The notes under the pieces are model-generated. The model ran no database searches. It was not told where the DNA came from and worked only from the letters and a program-made list of their open reading frames with translations. The translations under genes and the position numbers were made by a program. Positions 32,471 to 42,710 of a stretch of DNA of 64,000 nt are shown here, one piece after another. Location of the stretch: the NCBI GenBank assembly GCA_036501425.1, contig DASYAI010000009.1, forward strand, positions 1 through 64,000, written 5' to 3'. The stretch's first letter is position 1. Every line of letters starts with the position of its first letter. This stretch comes from DATKRB01 sp036501425. Lineage in GTDB: Bacteria; Actinomycetota; Acidimicrobiia; Acidimicrobiales; RAAP-2.

Positions 32471-34390
32471 TCAGGCCACCTCGGTGGCTGCTCCGGTGAA
32501 CTGGGCGTTGTAGAGGTTGGCGTAGGCGCCGTCGCGGGCCAGCAGGTCGTCGTGGTGGCCTTGCTCGACGATCCGGCCTGCCTCCATCACCAAGATGGTG
32601 TCGGCGTTGCGGATGGTCGAGAGGCGGTGGGCGATGACGAAGCTGGTCCGCTGGGCCCGCAGCATCGCCATGGCGTCTTGGATGAGCACCTCGGTCCGGG
32701 TGTCCACCGAGCTGGTCGCCTCGTCGAGGATGAGGATGCTCGGGTTCGAGAGGAAGGCCCGGGCGATGGTGAGCAGCTGCTTCTCCCCGGTGCTGATGAC
32801 CCCACCCTCGTCGTCGACCAAGGTGTCGTAGCCGTCGGGCAGCGCGTGCACGAACCGGTCGACGTAGGTCGCCCGGGCCGCCTCGACGATCTGATCCTCG
32901 GTGGCGCCGGGGTTCCCGTACGCGATGTTCTGGCGGATCGTTCCGCCGAAGAGCCAGGTGTCCTGCAGGACCATGCCGATCTGGGACCGCAGCTGGGACC
33001 TCGGCATGGTGGCGATGTCGTGGCCGTCGAGGGTGATCCGTCCGTCGTCGAGCTCGTAGAACCGCATGACCAGGTTGACCAGGGTGGTCTTGCCGGCCCC
33101 GGTGGGCCCCACGATGGCCACCGTCCGCCCGGGCTCGGCGACCAGCGAGAGGTCGGTGATGAGGGGGCGCCGGGGGTCGTAGGAGAACGACACGTGCTCG
33201 AACTCGACCCGGCCCCGGGCCGCTCCCGCTGCCGGGGCGACCGGCTCGCCCAGGGCGGGCGTCTCCGCCGTCTCGGGGGTCTGCTCCTCGGCGTCGAGGA
33301 ACTCGAAGACCCGCTCGGCGGAGGCCAGCCCGGACTGGAACAGGTTGGCCATCGACGCCAGCATCTGCAGGGGCTGGGCGAACTGCCGCGAGTACTGGAT
33401 GAATGCCTGGATCCCGCCGATGGTGAGGGCCTTGGACGCCACCCGTACCCCACCCACCACGGCGATGGCCACGTAGTTGAGGTTGCCCACCAGCACCATC
33501 AGGGGCTGGATGCTGCTGGAGATGAACTGCGCCCCGAAGCTGGCCCGGTACACCTCCTCGTTGGTCTGGCGGAAGGTCTCCTCGACCTCGCGCTGGCGCC
33601 CGAACGTCTTGACGATGGCGTGCCCGGTCAGGGATTCCTCCACCAGCGCGTTGAGCCGACCGGTCTTCTTCCACTGCTCCATGAACCGGGTGCGCGACTG
33701 GCGGGTGATGACCCGGATGATCGCCGCCGACAGCGGGATGGAGACGACCGCCACCAGCGCCAGGATGGGCGAGATGACGAACATCATGACCATCGTGCCC
33801 ACCAGCATGAAGGTGTTGGTGAGGAGCTGGCTGAGGGTCTGCTGGAGGCTCTGCGCCAGGTTGTCGATGTCGTTGGTCACCCGGCTGAGCAGGTCGCCCC
33901 GGGCCGAGCGGTCGACGTAGCCGAGGGGGACCCGGTGGAGCTTGTCCTCCACGTCGGCCCGGAGCCGGTACATGGTCCGCTGCACGGTGCCGGCCAAGGT
34001 GTACGAGGCCAGGTACTGGCACAGGGCGGAGGACACGTACAGGCCGACCACGACCAGCAGCAGGCGGTGCAGGGCGCCGAAGTCGATCGCCCGGGGGCCG
34101 CCGTGGAGCAGGCCGTCGACGATGATGTTGGTGGCGTTGCCGAGCATGCGGGGGCCGAGCACCGACAGCACCACACCGGCGATCGAAAAGACGACGACGG
34201 CCGTTGCCCGGGCCAGGTCCGGGCGCAGCCTTGACCCGAGCCGGCGCAGCGTGAGCCCGAATTCGGCCGACCGCTCCACCGGCATCCCGAAGGCACCCAT
34301 CCGGCCCATCGGCCCCGACGGCGGCGGCACGAACGTCGGCTCGTCGGGCTCGACCGCTTCGCTCGGCACCGGTTGCGCGTCGATGCTCAT
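32471..34390 (-). CDS. heterodimeric ABC exporter subunit B (type IV fold, canonical Walker B)
   Basis: This 639-residue half-transporter has an N-terminal extension of about 45 residues, six membrane helices, and an ATPase domain with Walker A VGPTGAGKTT, an aberrant signature ISTGEKQLLTIARA in place of LSGGQ, a normal Walker B LILDEATSSVD with catalytic Glu, and a switch histidine in IAHRLSTI. Its partner encoded just upstream has the complementary pattern, so the two form a heterodimer with one active and one degenerate ATP site, like TM287/288 or BmrCD. The ATG overlaps the partner's stop by four bases. It should export drugs or lipids. Confidence 0.93.
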   Translation of the reverse strand: MSIDAQPVPSEAVEPDEPTFVPPPSGPMGRMGAFGMPVERSAEFGLTLRRLGSRLRPDLARATAVVVFSIAGVVLSVLGPRMLGNATNIIVDGLLHGGPRAIDFGALHRLLLVVVGLYVSSALCQYLASYTLAGTVQRTMYRLRADVEDKLHRVPLGYVDRSARGDLLSRVTNDIDNLAQSLQQTLSQLLTNTFMLVGTMVMMFVISPILALVAVVSIPLSAAIIRVITRQSRTRFMEQWKKTGRLNALVEESLTGHAIVKTFGRQREVEETFRQTNEEVYRASFGAQFISSSIQPLMVLVGNLNYVAIAVVGGVRVASKALTIGGIQAFIQYSRQFAQPLQMLASMANLFQSGLASAERVFEFLDAEEQTPETAETPALGEPVAPAAGAARGRVEFEHVSFSYDPRRPLITDLSLVAEPGRTVAIVGPTGAGKTTLVNLVMRFYELDDGRITLDGHDIATMPRSQLRSQIGMVLQDTWLFGGTIRQNIAYGNPGATEDQIVEAARATYVDRFVHALPDGYDTLVDDEGGVISTGEKQLLTIARAFLSNPSILILDEATSSVDTRTEVLIQDAMAMLRAQRTSFVIAHRLSTIRNADTILVMEAGRIVEQGHHDDLLARDGAYANLYNAQFTGAATEVA

Positions 34391-36117
34391 GCCGCGTCCT
34401 CGGCGGTGGACTGGGATGCCACGATCTCGGCGTAGGTGGTGCAGCGGTCGAGGAGCTGCTCGTGGGTGCCGAGACCGACTTCGTGCCCGTCCTCGAGCAC
34501 GAGGATCTGGTCGGCACCGATGATGGTCGAGACCCGCTGGGCCACGATGAGCACGGTGGCACCGGCGGTGTAGGGGCCGAGAGCTGCTCGCACCCGGGCG
34601 TCGGTGGCCAGGTCGAGAGCGGAGAACGAGTCGTCGAAGATGTAGACGTCGGGCCGCCGGGCGAGGGCCCGGGCGATGCTGAGCCGTTGGCGCTGGCCGC
34701 CCGACACGTTGGACCCGCCCTGGGCGATCCACGCGTCGAGCCCGCCCATGGCCGTCACGAAGCGGGCCGCATCGGCCACCTCCAGCGCGCCCCACAGGTC
34801 GTCGTCGGTCGCGTCGGGCTTGCCGTAGCGGAGGTTGGATGCCACCGTGCCGGTGAAGAGGTACGGCTTCTGGGGCACGAGGCCGATGCGGTGCCACAGG
34901 ATGTCGGGATCGAGCTCTCGCACGTCGACCCCGCCGACGAGCACCCTCCCCCCGGTGGGGTCGACGAGCCGGGCGACCAGGTTGACGAGCGTGCTCTTGC
35001 CCGAGCCGGTACTGCCGACCACCGCAGTGGTCTGGCCGGGGAGGGCCTGGAAGGAGATGTCCTCGAGCACCGGCGCCACCGCGCCCGGATAGCCGAACGT
35101 GACGCCCTGGAACTCGAGGGTGCCGGGGCTCCGCTGGGCGGTGATCGGGTGCACCGGGGGGACGACCGAGGACTCGGTGTCGAGCACTTCTTGGATGCGC
35201 TCGCCGCTCACCGCGGCGCGCGGGGCCATGACGCCCACGAAGGTGGCCATCATGACCGCCATCAGGATCAGGGTGAAGTAGGTCAGGAACGCCACGAGCG
35301 ATCCGAGCGTCATCTGGCCGTGGGCGATGCGGTTGGCGCCGAACCAGACGACGGCCGAGTTGGCGCAGTTGATCACCAGCATCACGATGGGGAACATGAG
35401 AGCCATCAGCCGGCCCGCCACGAGCGATGTCCGGGTCAGCTGGGCGTTGACCCCTTCGAAGCGCTCCACCTCCTCGCGCTCGCGCACGAAGGCCCGGACG
35501 ACCCGGATGCCGGTGATCTGCTCGCGCAGGACCCGGTTGACGTTGTCGAGGCGCTCCTGCATCAGGCGGAACTGGGGCACCATCAGGGCGATGATGATGC
35601 CGAGCACCACGGCGAGGATGGGCATGCTGAACCCGAGCAGCCACGACAGGCCGGCGTCCTGGCGCAGCGCCATGATCACCCCTCCGACGATGGTCACCGG
35701 AGCAGCCAGCACCATGGTGCAGGACATGACGACCAGCATCTGCACCTGTTGGACGTCGTTGGTCACACGGGTGATCAACGAGGGCGCTCCCAGTTGGTTC
35801 ACCTCGCGCGCCGAGAGCTGGATCGAGCGGTGGAACAGGGCGCTGCGCACGTCGCGCCCGAAGCTCATGGCCACCCTCGAGCCCAGGTAGACCGCGGCGA
35901 CGGCGAAGACCGCCTGCACCACGGCCACGCCGAGCATCGTGCCGCCCAGGTGCCAGATGACCGAGGTCTTGCCGGTGAGCACGCCCTGGTTGATGATCCG
36001 GGCGTTGAGGTCGGGCAGGTAGAGGTTCAAGATGGCCTGCACCCCTTGCAGCGCCACCAGGAGGATCAGCTGCGCCCGGTAGCGGCGCAGGTAGGTGCGC
36101 AGCAGGTGGATCAGCAT
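34387..36117 (-). CDS. heterodimeric ABC exporter subunit A (degenerate Walker B)
   Basis: This 576-residue half-transporter has six membrane helices (first YRAQLILLVALQGVQAIL) and an ATPase domain with Walker A VGSTGSGKST and a normal signature VSGGQRQRLSIARAL. Walker B reads VYIFDDSFSALD, with Asp in place of the catalytic Glu, and the switch His is Gln in IVAQRVSTI. These are the marks of the inactive site in heterodimeric exporters. The start lies within the last codons of the tetR gene (seven-base overlap). Order: tetR, subunit A, subunit B. Confidence 0.93.
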   Translation of the reverse strand: MLIHLLRTYLRRYRAQLILLVALQGVQAILNLYLPDLNARIINQGVLTGKTSVIWHLGGTMLGVAVVQAVFAVAAVYLGSRVAMSFGRDVRSALFHRSIQLSAREVNQLGAPSLITRVTNDVQQVQMLVVMSCTMVLAAPVTIVGGVIMALRQDAGLSWLLGFSMPILAVVLGIIIALMVPQFRLMQERLDNVNRVLREQITGIRVVRAFVREREEVERFEGVNAQLTRTSLVAGRLMALMFPIVMLVINCANSAVVWFGANRIAHGQMTLGSLVAFLTYFTLILMAVMMATFVGVMAPRAAVSGERIQEVLDTESSVVPPVHPITAQRSPGTLEFQGVTFGYPGAVAPVLEDISFQALPGQTTAVVGSTGSGKSTLVNLVARLVDPTGGRVLVGGVDVRELDPDILWHRIGLVPQKPYLFTGTVASNLRYGKPDATDDDLWGALEVADAARFVTAMGGLDAWIAQGGSNVSGGQRQRLSIARALARRPDVYIFDDSFSALDLATDARVRAALGPYTAGATVLIVAQRVSTIIGADQILVLEDGHEVGLGTHEQLLDRCTTYAEIVASQSTAEDAA

Positions 36118-36755
36118 GGTGAGCTGCGGTGGCGACCCGTGGCCCGCGCCTCGGGCCGGCACCGGATGCCGTCGAGGAGCAACGAGACGATCTGGGGCGC
36201 GTCCATGGGCTCGTCGCCGAAGAGCACCGGATGGCTGAAGGCCAGGGTGAGCGCCGGCAGCAGGCGCGCCGCGCGCTCGGGATCGAAGCGCAGGGCGTGC
36301 GCCCACGGCGTGAACAAGGTGACCAGGGCCTCCATGTGGGGCAGTGGGCGCTGGCGGCCGGCGAAGACGGCCGGTCCCCCGATCGCCGAGACCAGCCGGC
36401 CGATGTCGGCCATGCGGCGCTGGATGATCTCCACCGCCACCACCAGCTGGTCCTCCAAGGGAAGGCTCGGATCGATCCCGCCCAGGGCCCGCTCGGCCGG
36501 CGCCGGGTCCAGCGCCAGGTCGACCGCGGCGGCGATGACCGCGTCCTTGTCGGGAAAGGCCCGGAAGATCGTCCCCTCGGCCACCCCGGCGGCCTCGGCG
36601 ATCTGGCGGGAGGTCACCGCGGTGCCGTGCTCGAGCAGGAGCCCCAGGGCCGCCGTGGCGATGGCCGCCCGGCGTTGCTCGGGTGGCAGGGCCCGCGCCC
36701 GGGCTCCGGCAAGGCTGCGCCCGCCTGGCCGGGTGGTGGGGGCCGGGGCGCTCAC
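36111..36755 (-). CDS. TetR-family regulator of the heterodimeric ABC exporter
   Basis: The 214-residue protein has a TetR DNA-binding domain (ATAALGLLLEHGTAVTSRQIA, AEGTIFRAFPDKDAVI) after an Arg/Pro-rich N-terminus, and a C-terminal ligand domain. It is the first gene of the operon with two ABC half-transporters and overlaps the second gene, so it is likely an autorepressor of the exporter. The GTG start lies six bases after TACCAT, and a perfect inverted repeat lies just beyond. Confidence 0.9.
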   Translation of the reverse strand: MSAPAPTTRPGGRSLAGARARALPPEQRRAAIATAALGLLLEHGTAVTSRQIAEAAGVAEGTIFRAFPDKDAVIAAAVDLALDPAPAERALGGIDPSLPLEDQLVVAVEIIQRRMADIGRLVSAIGGPAVFAGRQRPLPHMEALVTLFTPWAHALRFDPERAARLLPALTLAFSHPVLFGDEPMDAPQIVSLLLDGIRCRPEARATGRHRSSPC

Positions 36756-36761
36756 GGCTCC

Positions 36762-36767
36762 ATGGTA
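36762..36767 (-). promoter_or_regulatory. candidate leaderless -10 (TACCAT) of the tetR-ABC operon
   Basis: On the minus strand TACCAT is six bases before the GTG start at 36755. It lies immediately downstream of the inverted repeat at 36771-36786. Confidence 0.45.
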
Positions 36768-36770
36768 ACT

Positions 36771-36786
36771 GAGTGACCATTCACTC
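36771..36786. promoter_or_regulatory. likely TetR operator GAGTGACCATTCACTC
   Basis: GAGTGA and TCACTC form a perfect inverted repeat around CCAT. The site sits between the expected -35 and -10 of the tetR-ABC operon and overlaps the stop codon of the upstream pantothenate kinase gene. Confidence 0.65.
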
Positions 36787-37605
36787 CGTTTCGGGGGCGC
36801 TGAACGACACCTCGGTCACCCGATGGCCGCGGTCGAAGACCACCACCGCGTCGGCGAGTGCCCGGGTCGGCACGATGTGCTCTCGCAGGTTGGGCTCGTT
36901 GATCCGCCGCCACGCACCCGCCACCAGCTGTCGGAGGGCGCTCGGCTCCAGGCGCAGGTACGGGTGGGCGTCGTGGCGCAGCGGGCCAGTGGTGGCCGCG
37001 GCCAGGTCCGTGGCGCGCTCGATGCTCCACTGCCGGAGGGCATCGGCCTCGGCATCCAGGTAGAGCGCGTAGTGGACGAAGTCCCGCACGCTCGGCTCGG
37101 GGCCCGGCCCCACCGGACCCGGTGGCGGCGCCAGCAGGTGGAGGCCCTCGAGGACCACGACGTCGCATGGGTCGACGATCTGGACCTCGTCCACCACGTC
37201 GTAGCGCAGGTGCGAGTAGCGGGGTACCGCCAACCCGCTCTGCCCGGAGCCGAGCGCGGTGAGGAAGCCCACCAGGCTCCGGTGGTCGTAGGAGTCGGGG
37301 AACCCCTTGCGCTCGAGGAGCCCCCGTGCCTCGAGCTCGGCGTTGGGGAGCAGGAAGCCGTCGGTGCACACCACCTCGACCTGCGGGCGGCAGTCCGCTG
37401 CCGCCAGGAGTCGGGCGAGGCGGCGAGCCATGGTGGACTTGCCCGCCCCGACCCCGCCGGTGATCCCGAGGACGAAGGGTCCGTCTCGCGCCGATCGGCT
37501 CGCCATCCGGCCCCGGACCAGCGGCTCGAGGGCGTCGAGGACCGGGCGGACGGACGCCACGAACGGGCCATCGGGGGAGTCCGCCGGCTCGATGGTGCGG
37601 GTCAC
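36781..37605 (-). CDS. coaA: type I pantothenate kinase
   Basis: This enzyme phosphorylates pantothenate in the first step of CoA synthesis. The 274-residue protein has the P-loop ITGGVGAGKSTMARRLARLL, the family signature VVCTDGFLLPNAELEARGLLERKGFP split over residues about 85-110, then SYDHRSLVGFLTALGSG and VPRYSHLRYDVVDE, and a C-terminal INEPNLREHIVPTRALAD. These match CoaA (prokaryotic type I) closely. GTG 37605 is chosen since AGAGG lies before it and upstream sequence is unlike the family. Its last codon overlaps the TetR operator of the next operon. Confidence 0.92.
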   Translation of the reverse strand: MTRTIEPADSPDGPFVASVRPVLDALEPLVRGRMASRSARDGPFVLGITGGVGAGKSTMARRLARLLAAADCRPQVEVVCTDGFLLPNAELEARGLLERKGFPDSYDHRSLVGFLTALGSGQSGLAVPRYSHLRYDVVDEVQIVDPCDVVVLEGLHLLAPPPGPVGPGPEPSVRDFVHYALYLDAEADALRQWSIERATDLAAATTGPLRHDAHPYLRLEPSALRQLVAGAWRRINEPNLREHIVPTRALADAVVVFDRGHRVTEVSFSAPETE

Positions 37606-37735
37606 GGCCACCTCTTCTGGTTTCCGGACGCCGGACGCCGTCGCCCACCCTCGACGCCCCGGCACCGGGCCATCATCGGAGCCGGGCCCCCGCCCGTCAA
37701 TCCCGACCGGCCGGGATCCCCGACCCGAGCGATCG

Positions 37736-37741
37736 TAAGAT
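37736..37741 (+). promoter_or_regulatory. candidate leaderless -10 (TAAGAT) for the DUF2277 gene
   Basis: TAAGAT is followed by six bases and the ATG at 37748. It is one of the clearest cases of this geometry in the window. Confidence 0.5.
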
Positions 37742-37933
37742 CGCGCCATGTGCCGCAACATCACGACCCTGCGAGGGCTCGAGCCGGCTGCCACACCCGA
37801 CGAGGTCGAGGCGGCCGCCCGCCAATTCGTCCGCAAGGTGAGCGGGGTCCAGGCGCGTTCGGCTCGTACCGATGCGGCGGTGGAGCGGGCCGTGGCGGCG
37901 ATCGCCGAGGCCACCACGGAGCTGCTGGGGGAC

Positions 37934-39406
<1,473 letters not shown>

Positions 39407-39494
39407 GGTGACGGTCGAGGCTAGTTCGCCCCGGCGGCACGTAAGCGAGCGCCGCGCAGAACGGCGGGCCGCCGGGGTCTGGGCCCGGCCAGGC

Positions 39495-40076
39495 TCAGGG
39501 CTCGGACCCGGGGGCGAACCGCTCGGTCCGCCCAGCCACCAAAGAGCCCGTGGCGGACCGTCGGTAGAAGGTCATGGAGGTCAGCGCCGGGGAGTACACG
39601 TGGACGCTGGTCGCCGGGTCGGGGCCCTCGTTGACCACGTCGTGCACCCGGTCCGCTTCGAAGGCGACGTGGCGTCCGGCATGCAGCACGTTGGTGACCT
39701 GGATCGTCCGATCCGTCGGTGTCCGCCCTACCGACGTCTCGACCAGGGTGCCCGAAGCGACGACGATGGCGCCCGACGCGCCGCCGTGGTCGTGGAGCTC
39801 GAGCAGGCCCTCGGCCGGCCAGCCGATCACGAACGCCTCGAAGTGCGCCGTCGCGGCGACGAGGCTCCATCGCCGTTCGGCGGGGTTGGCCAGGCCGGGC
39901 CAGCGGCGCGCCAGGCCGGCGAAGCCGTGGGCGATGGCGAGCAGCTCGACCGGCGAGAGGCGGTGGCGGTCGGAGAAATGCAGCTCGGAGCCGGCGGGGT
40001 GGGCCGATCGGCCCCGTACCGCCCCGCTGGGCAGCTCGCTGAGCGGTCGGCTCGCGAGGGTACCGGGGATGGTCAT
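39495..40076 (-). CDS. cysteine dioxygenase-type cupin
   Basis: The 193-residue cupin resembles type I cysteine dioxygenases. Iron ligands are H95 and H97 in LELHDHGGASGA and H145 in DRVHDVVN. The YSPALTSMTFY segment near the end contains the tyrosines expected near the active site. CDO oxidises cysteine to cysteine sulfinate; related thiol dioxygenases act on mercaptopropionate. It lies 50 bases after the sensor kinase gene and has its own AT-rich promoter-like sequence, so it need not be co-transcribed. Confidence 0.83.
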   Translation of the reverse strand: MTIPGTLASRPLSELPSGAVRGRSAHPAGSELHFSDRHRLSPVELLAIAHGFAGLARRWPGLANPAERRWSLVAATAHFEAFVIGWPAEGLLELHDHGGASGAIVVASGTLVETSVGRTPTDRTIQVTNVLHAGRHVAFEADRVHDVVNEGPDPATSVHVYSPALTSMTFYRRSATGSLVAGRTERFAPGSEP

Positions 40077-40103
40077 CTCCGCCGGGCCCGGGTCACGTCA
40101 TCC

Positions 40104-40130
40104 AGTATATCGACAAATCCGACGAGTCAA
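40104..40130 (-). promoter_or_regulatory. promoter-like sequence for the cysteine dioxygenase gene
   Basis: On the minus strand TTGACT (40125-40130) and TATACT (40104-40109) are near-consensus hexamers with a 15-base spacer, which is shorter than ideal. It is one of the most AT-rich spots in the window, and the -35 overlaps the stop codon of the kinase gene. The short spacer hints at a need for an activator. Confidence 0.45.
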
Positions 40131-41887
40131 GTCAGCTTTGTCGCCTCGCTGCCCGGCGGCGCCGTATTGGCCCCTACGTCGCCCATCGAAGGAGCCGGGT
40201 CGCCGTTGCCGGGACCGATCGGGCCGTCACGGTCCTCGGGGGTCCGGTTGGTGGTCGGGGTGGAGCGGTCGACGTCGCCGTCGAGGCCCTGGTCGGGGTC
40301 GGCCCCGAGCTCGGGGTCACCGGTCGTGGGGAGCGGAAGCCGTACCCAGAAGCGGGCGCCCCCGCCGTCGTTGGCTTCGACGCCCACCGAACCGCCGTGG
40401 GCGCGGGTGATGGCGGCCACGATCGCCAGCCCGAGCCCGGCACCGCCGGTCGCCCGGGTCCTCGAGCGGTCCGAGCGGTGGAACGGCTCGAAGACTCGCT
40501 CGGTGTCACCGGGGGGCACCCCGGGTCCGTGATCGGCCACCTCGACCAGCGCCTCGCCGTCCCGTCCCACCCGAACCTCCACCGGCGAGCCGGCGGGCGA
40601 GAAGCGAACGGCGTTGGCGAGGAGGTTGTCCATCACCTGACGGATCCGGTCGGGATCGGCGTCGATCGGCAGCTCGCGAGGCGCGTCGAGGGCGACGCGG
40701 TGCTCGGGCGCTGCCGCTCGCGCGGCGGCCATCGACCTCTCGACCAACGCCACCAGGTCGACCCGCTCGACGTGCAGGGGACGCTCGTGGTCGAGGCGGG
40801 CCAGCAGGAGCAGGTCGTCGACGAGGAGGCCCATCCGCTCGGCCTCCTCGCGGATGTGGCGCATCGAGAGCTCGAGATCGGCCGGATGCTGGCGAGCCCC
40901 GAGCTCGAAGATCTCGGCGTAGCCCCGGATCGACGTGAGCGGGGTGCGCAGCTCGTGGGATGCGTCGGCCAGGAACCGTCGGAGACGATCCTCGGACGCC
41001 GTGCGATCGGCGAAGGCAGACTCGATCTCGCCCAGCATGGTGTTGAGCGCCACGCCCAGCCGCCCGACCTCGGTGCGGTCGTCGGCCGGAGCGACTCTGC
41101 GTCCCAGGTCGCCGCCGGCGATGGCGGCGGCGGTGCCCGCCATGTCCTCGAGCGGACGCAGCCCCCGCCGCACCACCCACCAGGCCAGGAGTCCCAGCCC
41201 GGCCAGCGCGAGGAGGCTGACCAGCGCCTCGACCAGCAGCAGGCGGCCGAGGGTCTGGCTGACATCGGTCAGGGGGATGGCGACCACGGCGCTGAGCGAG
41301 CCGAAGGGGATCTTTCGGACGAGCACCCGGTAGGTGACGCCGCCCCCCTGCGAGCTCTGGGCGCTGAAAAGCGCGCCGCCACCGGAGCTGTCGCTGGGAA
41401 GGGGGTGGGGGAGGCGGGGCGCCGGTGGGGGCTTGCTGCCGTAGACCGACTGCAAGGCGGTGCCGTACTGCTTACCGGAGCGCTCCACCAGCTCGCCGAA
41501 GGTCCCCGTCGGGGCGAGGTCCGAGAGCCGCCGTGCCGACTTGGAACCGGGGACTGGCACGAACGTGCCGGTGCCGGTGCTGCCCGTGCCCGTGGTGCCC
41601 GTGCCGGTGCCGGTGCTGCCCGTGCCCCCCGTCGGGGTCGTGGTCGGCGTCGTGGCCGGCACGAACGTGCCCCGTCCGGCCGGCGCCCGGTGAGCTCCGC
41701 CGGCAGGGCTGAGGCCGTTGGTGAACTCGAGGTTGCGGGCGACGACGAGCGACGCGACTTGCAGCTGGGGGTCGATTCGCGCGACCAGGAACGAGCGCAG
41801 CTGGGTGTAGGTCACCGCGTCAGCGGTCACCAGGCCCACGGTGAGCAAGCCGACCAGGGCGAGCAGCAGCTTGGCGCGCAGCGGCAC
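40127..41887 (-). CDS. sensor histidine kinase (HAMP-HisKA-HATPase)
   Basis: The 586-residue kinase has a first membrane segment at about 7-28 and an extracytoplasmic domain of about 180 residues that contains a Gly/Thr repeat linker between two TFVP copies. A second membrane segment follows (LLLVEALVSLLALAGLGLLAWW), then a HAMP, and a HisKA with the phospho-acceptor in DASHELRTPLTS. The ATPase domain has the N box DNLLANAVRFSP, G1 VADHGPGVP and G2 GGAGLGLAIV. A Pro/Asp/Gly-rich tail of 80 residues ends the protein. It starts three bases after the response-regulator stop and pairs with it. The signal is unknown. Confidence 0.93.
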   Translation of the reverse strand: MPLRAKLLLALVGLLTVGLVTADAVTYTQLRSFLVARIDPQLQVASLVVARNLEFTNGLSPAGGAHRAPAGRGTFVPATTPTTTPTGGTGSTGTGTGTTGTGSTGTGTFVPVPGSKSARRLSDLAPTGTFGELVERSGKQYGTALQSVYGSKPPPAPRLPHPLPSDSSGGGALFSAQSSQGGGVTYRVLVRKIPFGSLSAVVAIPLTDVSQTLGRLLLVEALVSLLALAGLGLLAWWVVRRGLRPLEDMAGTAAAIAGGDLGRRVAPADDRTEVGRLGVALNTMLGEIESAFADRTASEDRLRRFLADASHELRTPLTSIRGYAEIFELGARQHPADLELSMRHIREEAERMGLLVDDLLLLARLDHERPLHVERVDLVALVERSMAAARAAAPEHRVALDAPRELPIDADPDRIRQVMDNLLANAVRFSPAGSPVEVRVGRDGEALVEVADHGPGVPPGDTERVFEPFHRSDRSRTRATGGAGLGLAIVAAITRAHGGSVGVEANDGGGARFWVRLPLPTTGDPELGADPDQGLDGDVDRSTPTTNRTPEDRDGPIGPGNGDPAPSMGDVGANTAPPGSEATKLT

Positions 41888-41890
41888 CGT

Positions 41891-42583
41891 TCAGCCTTCC
41901 GGGTCGCGCAGCCGGTACCCGAACCCCCTGACCGTCTGGATCACCCGCGGCCCGTGTGCTTCCAACTTGCGTCGCAGGGAGCTGATGTAGATCTCGACCA
42001 CGTTTTCGGTCCCGCCGAAGTCGTGCTGCCACACGTGGAGGAGGATCTGACCCTTCGAGACCACCCGGTGCGCGTTGAGCAAGAGGTAGTGGAGGAGCTT
42101 GAACTCGGTCGGGGTGAGGCTGATCTCGTGCTGCGCCCGGTGCACCATGTGGCGGTCCTCGTCCATCGCCACGTCAGCGAACGTGAGAGGTTTGCTCGCC
42201 GGGGGCACCCGTCCGCCGCGGCGCAGGACGGCCCTGGTCCGCACGACCAGCTCTTCGACGCTGAACGGCTTGGTGATGTAGTCGTCGCCGCCCAGCGTGA
42301 AACCCCGCAGCTTGTCCTCGAGCTCTCCGCGCGCCGTGAGGAAGATGACCGGCACCCGCTGCCCCTCGTCGGGCAGGCGGCGCAGGACCTCGAAGCCGTC
42401 GAGGTCGGGCAGCATGACGTCCAGCACGATCACCTGGGGTCGGTAGTCGCCCACCACCTCGAGGGCCTCGATCCCCGAGTGAGCGGCCAGCACGTCGAGG
42501 CCCTCGTAGCGCAACGCCATGGCCACCAGATCGGTGATGCCCGGCTCGTCGTCCACCACCAGCACCCGGGCGGGCTCGGTCAT
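41891..42583 (-). CDS. OmpR/PhoB-family response regulator
   Basis: The 230-residue protein has a receiver domain with the acidic pair DDEP, phospho-acceptor D55 in VIVLDVMLPDLDG, and the conserved Thr and Lys in FLTARGE and YITKPFS. The C-terminal winged helix reads LTPTEFKLLHYLLLNAHRVVSK and ends with VRGFGYRL. A strong ribosome site AAGGAGG precedes the ATG. It is the first gene of the two-component operon. Such regulators bind direct repeats; the CTTAGGAA pair at 14.7 kb is a possible but unproven target. Confidence 0.94.
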   Translation of the reverse strand: MTEPARVLVVDDEPGITDLVAMALRYEGLDVLAAHSGIEALEVVGDYRPQVIVLDVMLPDLDGFEVLRRLPDEGQRVPVIFLTARGELEDKLRGFTLGGDDYITKPFSVEELVVRTRAVLRRGGRVPPASKPLTFADVAMDEDRHMVHRAQHEISLTPTEFKLLHYLLLNAHRVVSKGQILLHVWQHDFGGTENVVEIYISSLRRKLEAHGPRVIQTVRGFGYRLRDPEG

Positions 42584-42622
42584 CGGCGTACCTCCTTACG
42601 GAGATCATTCACCGCACGGGCC

Positions 42623-42700
42623 CGCAGCGGCGGTCGGGCCAGGTCCCACGCCGCTGCGGTCGGGCCAGCTGCCACGCCGCGACGGTCGAGCGGCCCTCAG
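42623..42700. repeat. 26-base imperfect tandem repeat, three units
   Basis: Units at 42623 and 42649 match at 22 of 26 bases; a third at 42675 keeps only its first half. They fill the spacer between the response-regulator promoter and the end of the crotonase gene. Confidence 0.6.
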
Positions 42701-42710
42701 CTGCCGGGGC

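Noticed and set aside
31514..34234. 906-codon plus-strand open frame over the LLM and ABC exporter genes
   Set aside because: It crosses the end of a clear LLM gene in another frame and runs antisense to an ABC half-transporter with all motifs.
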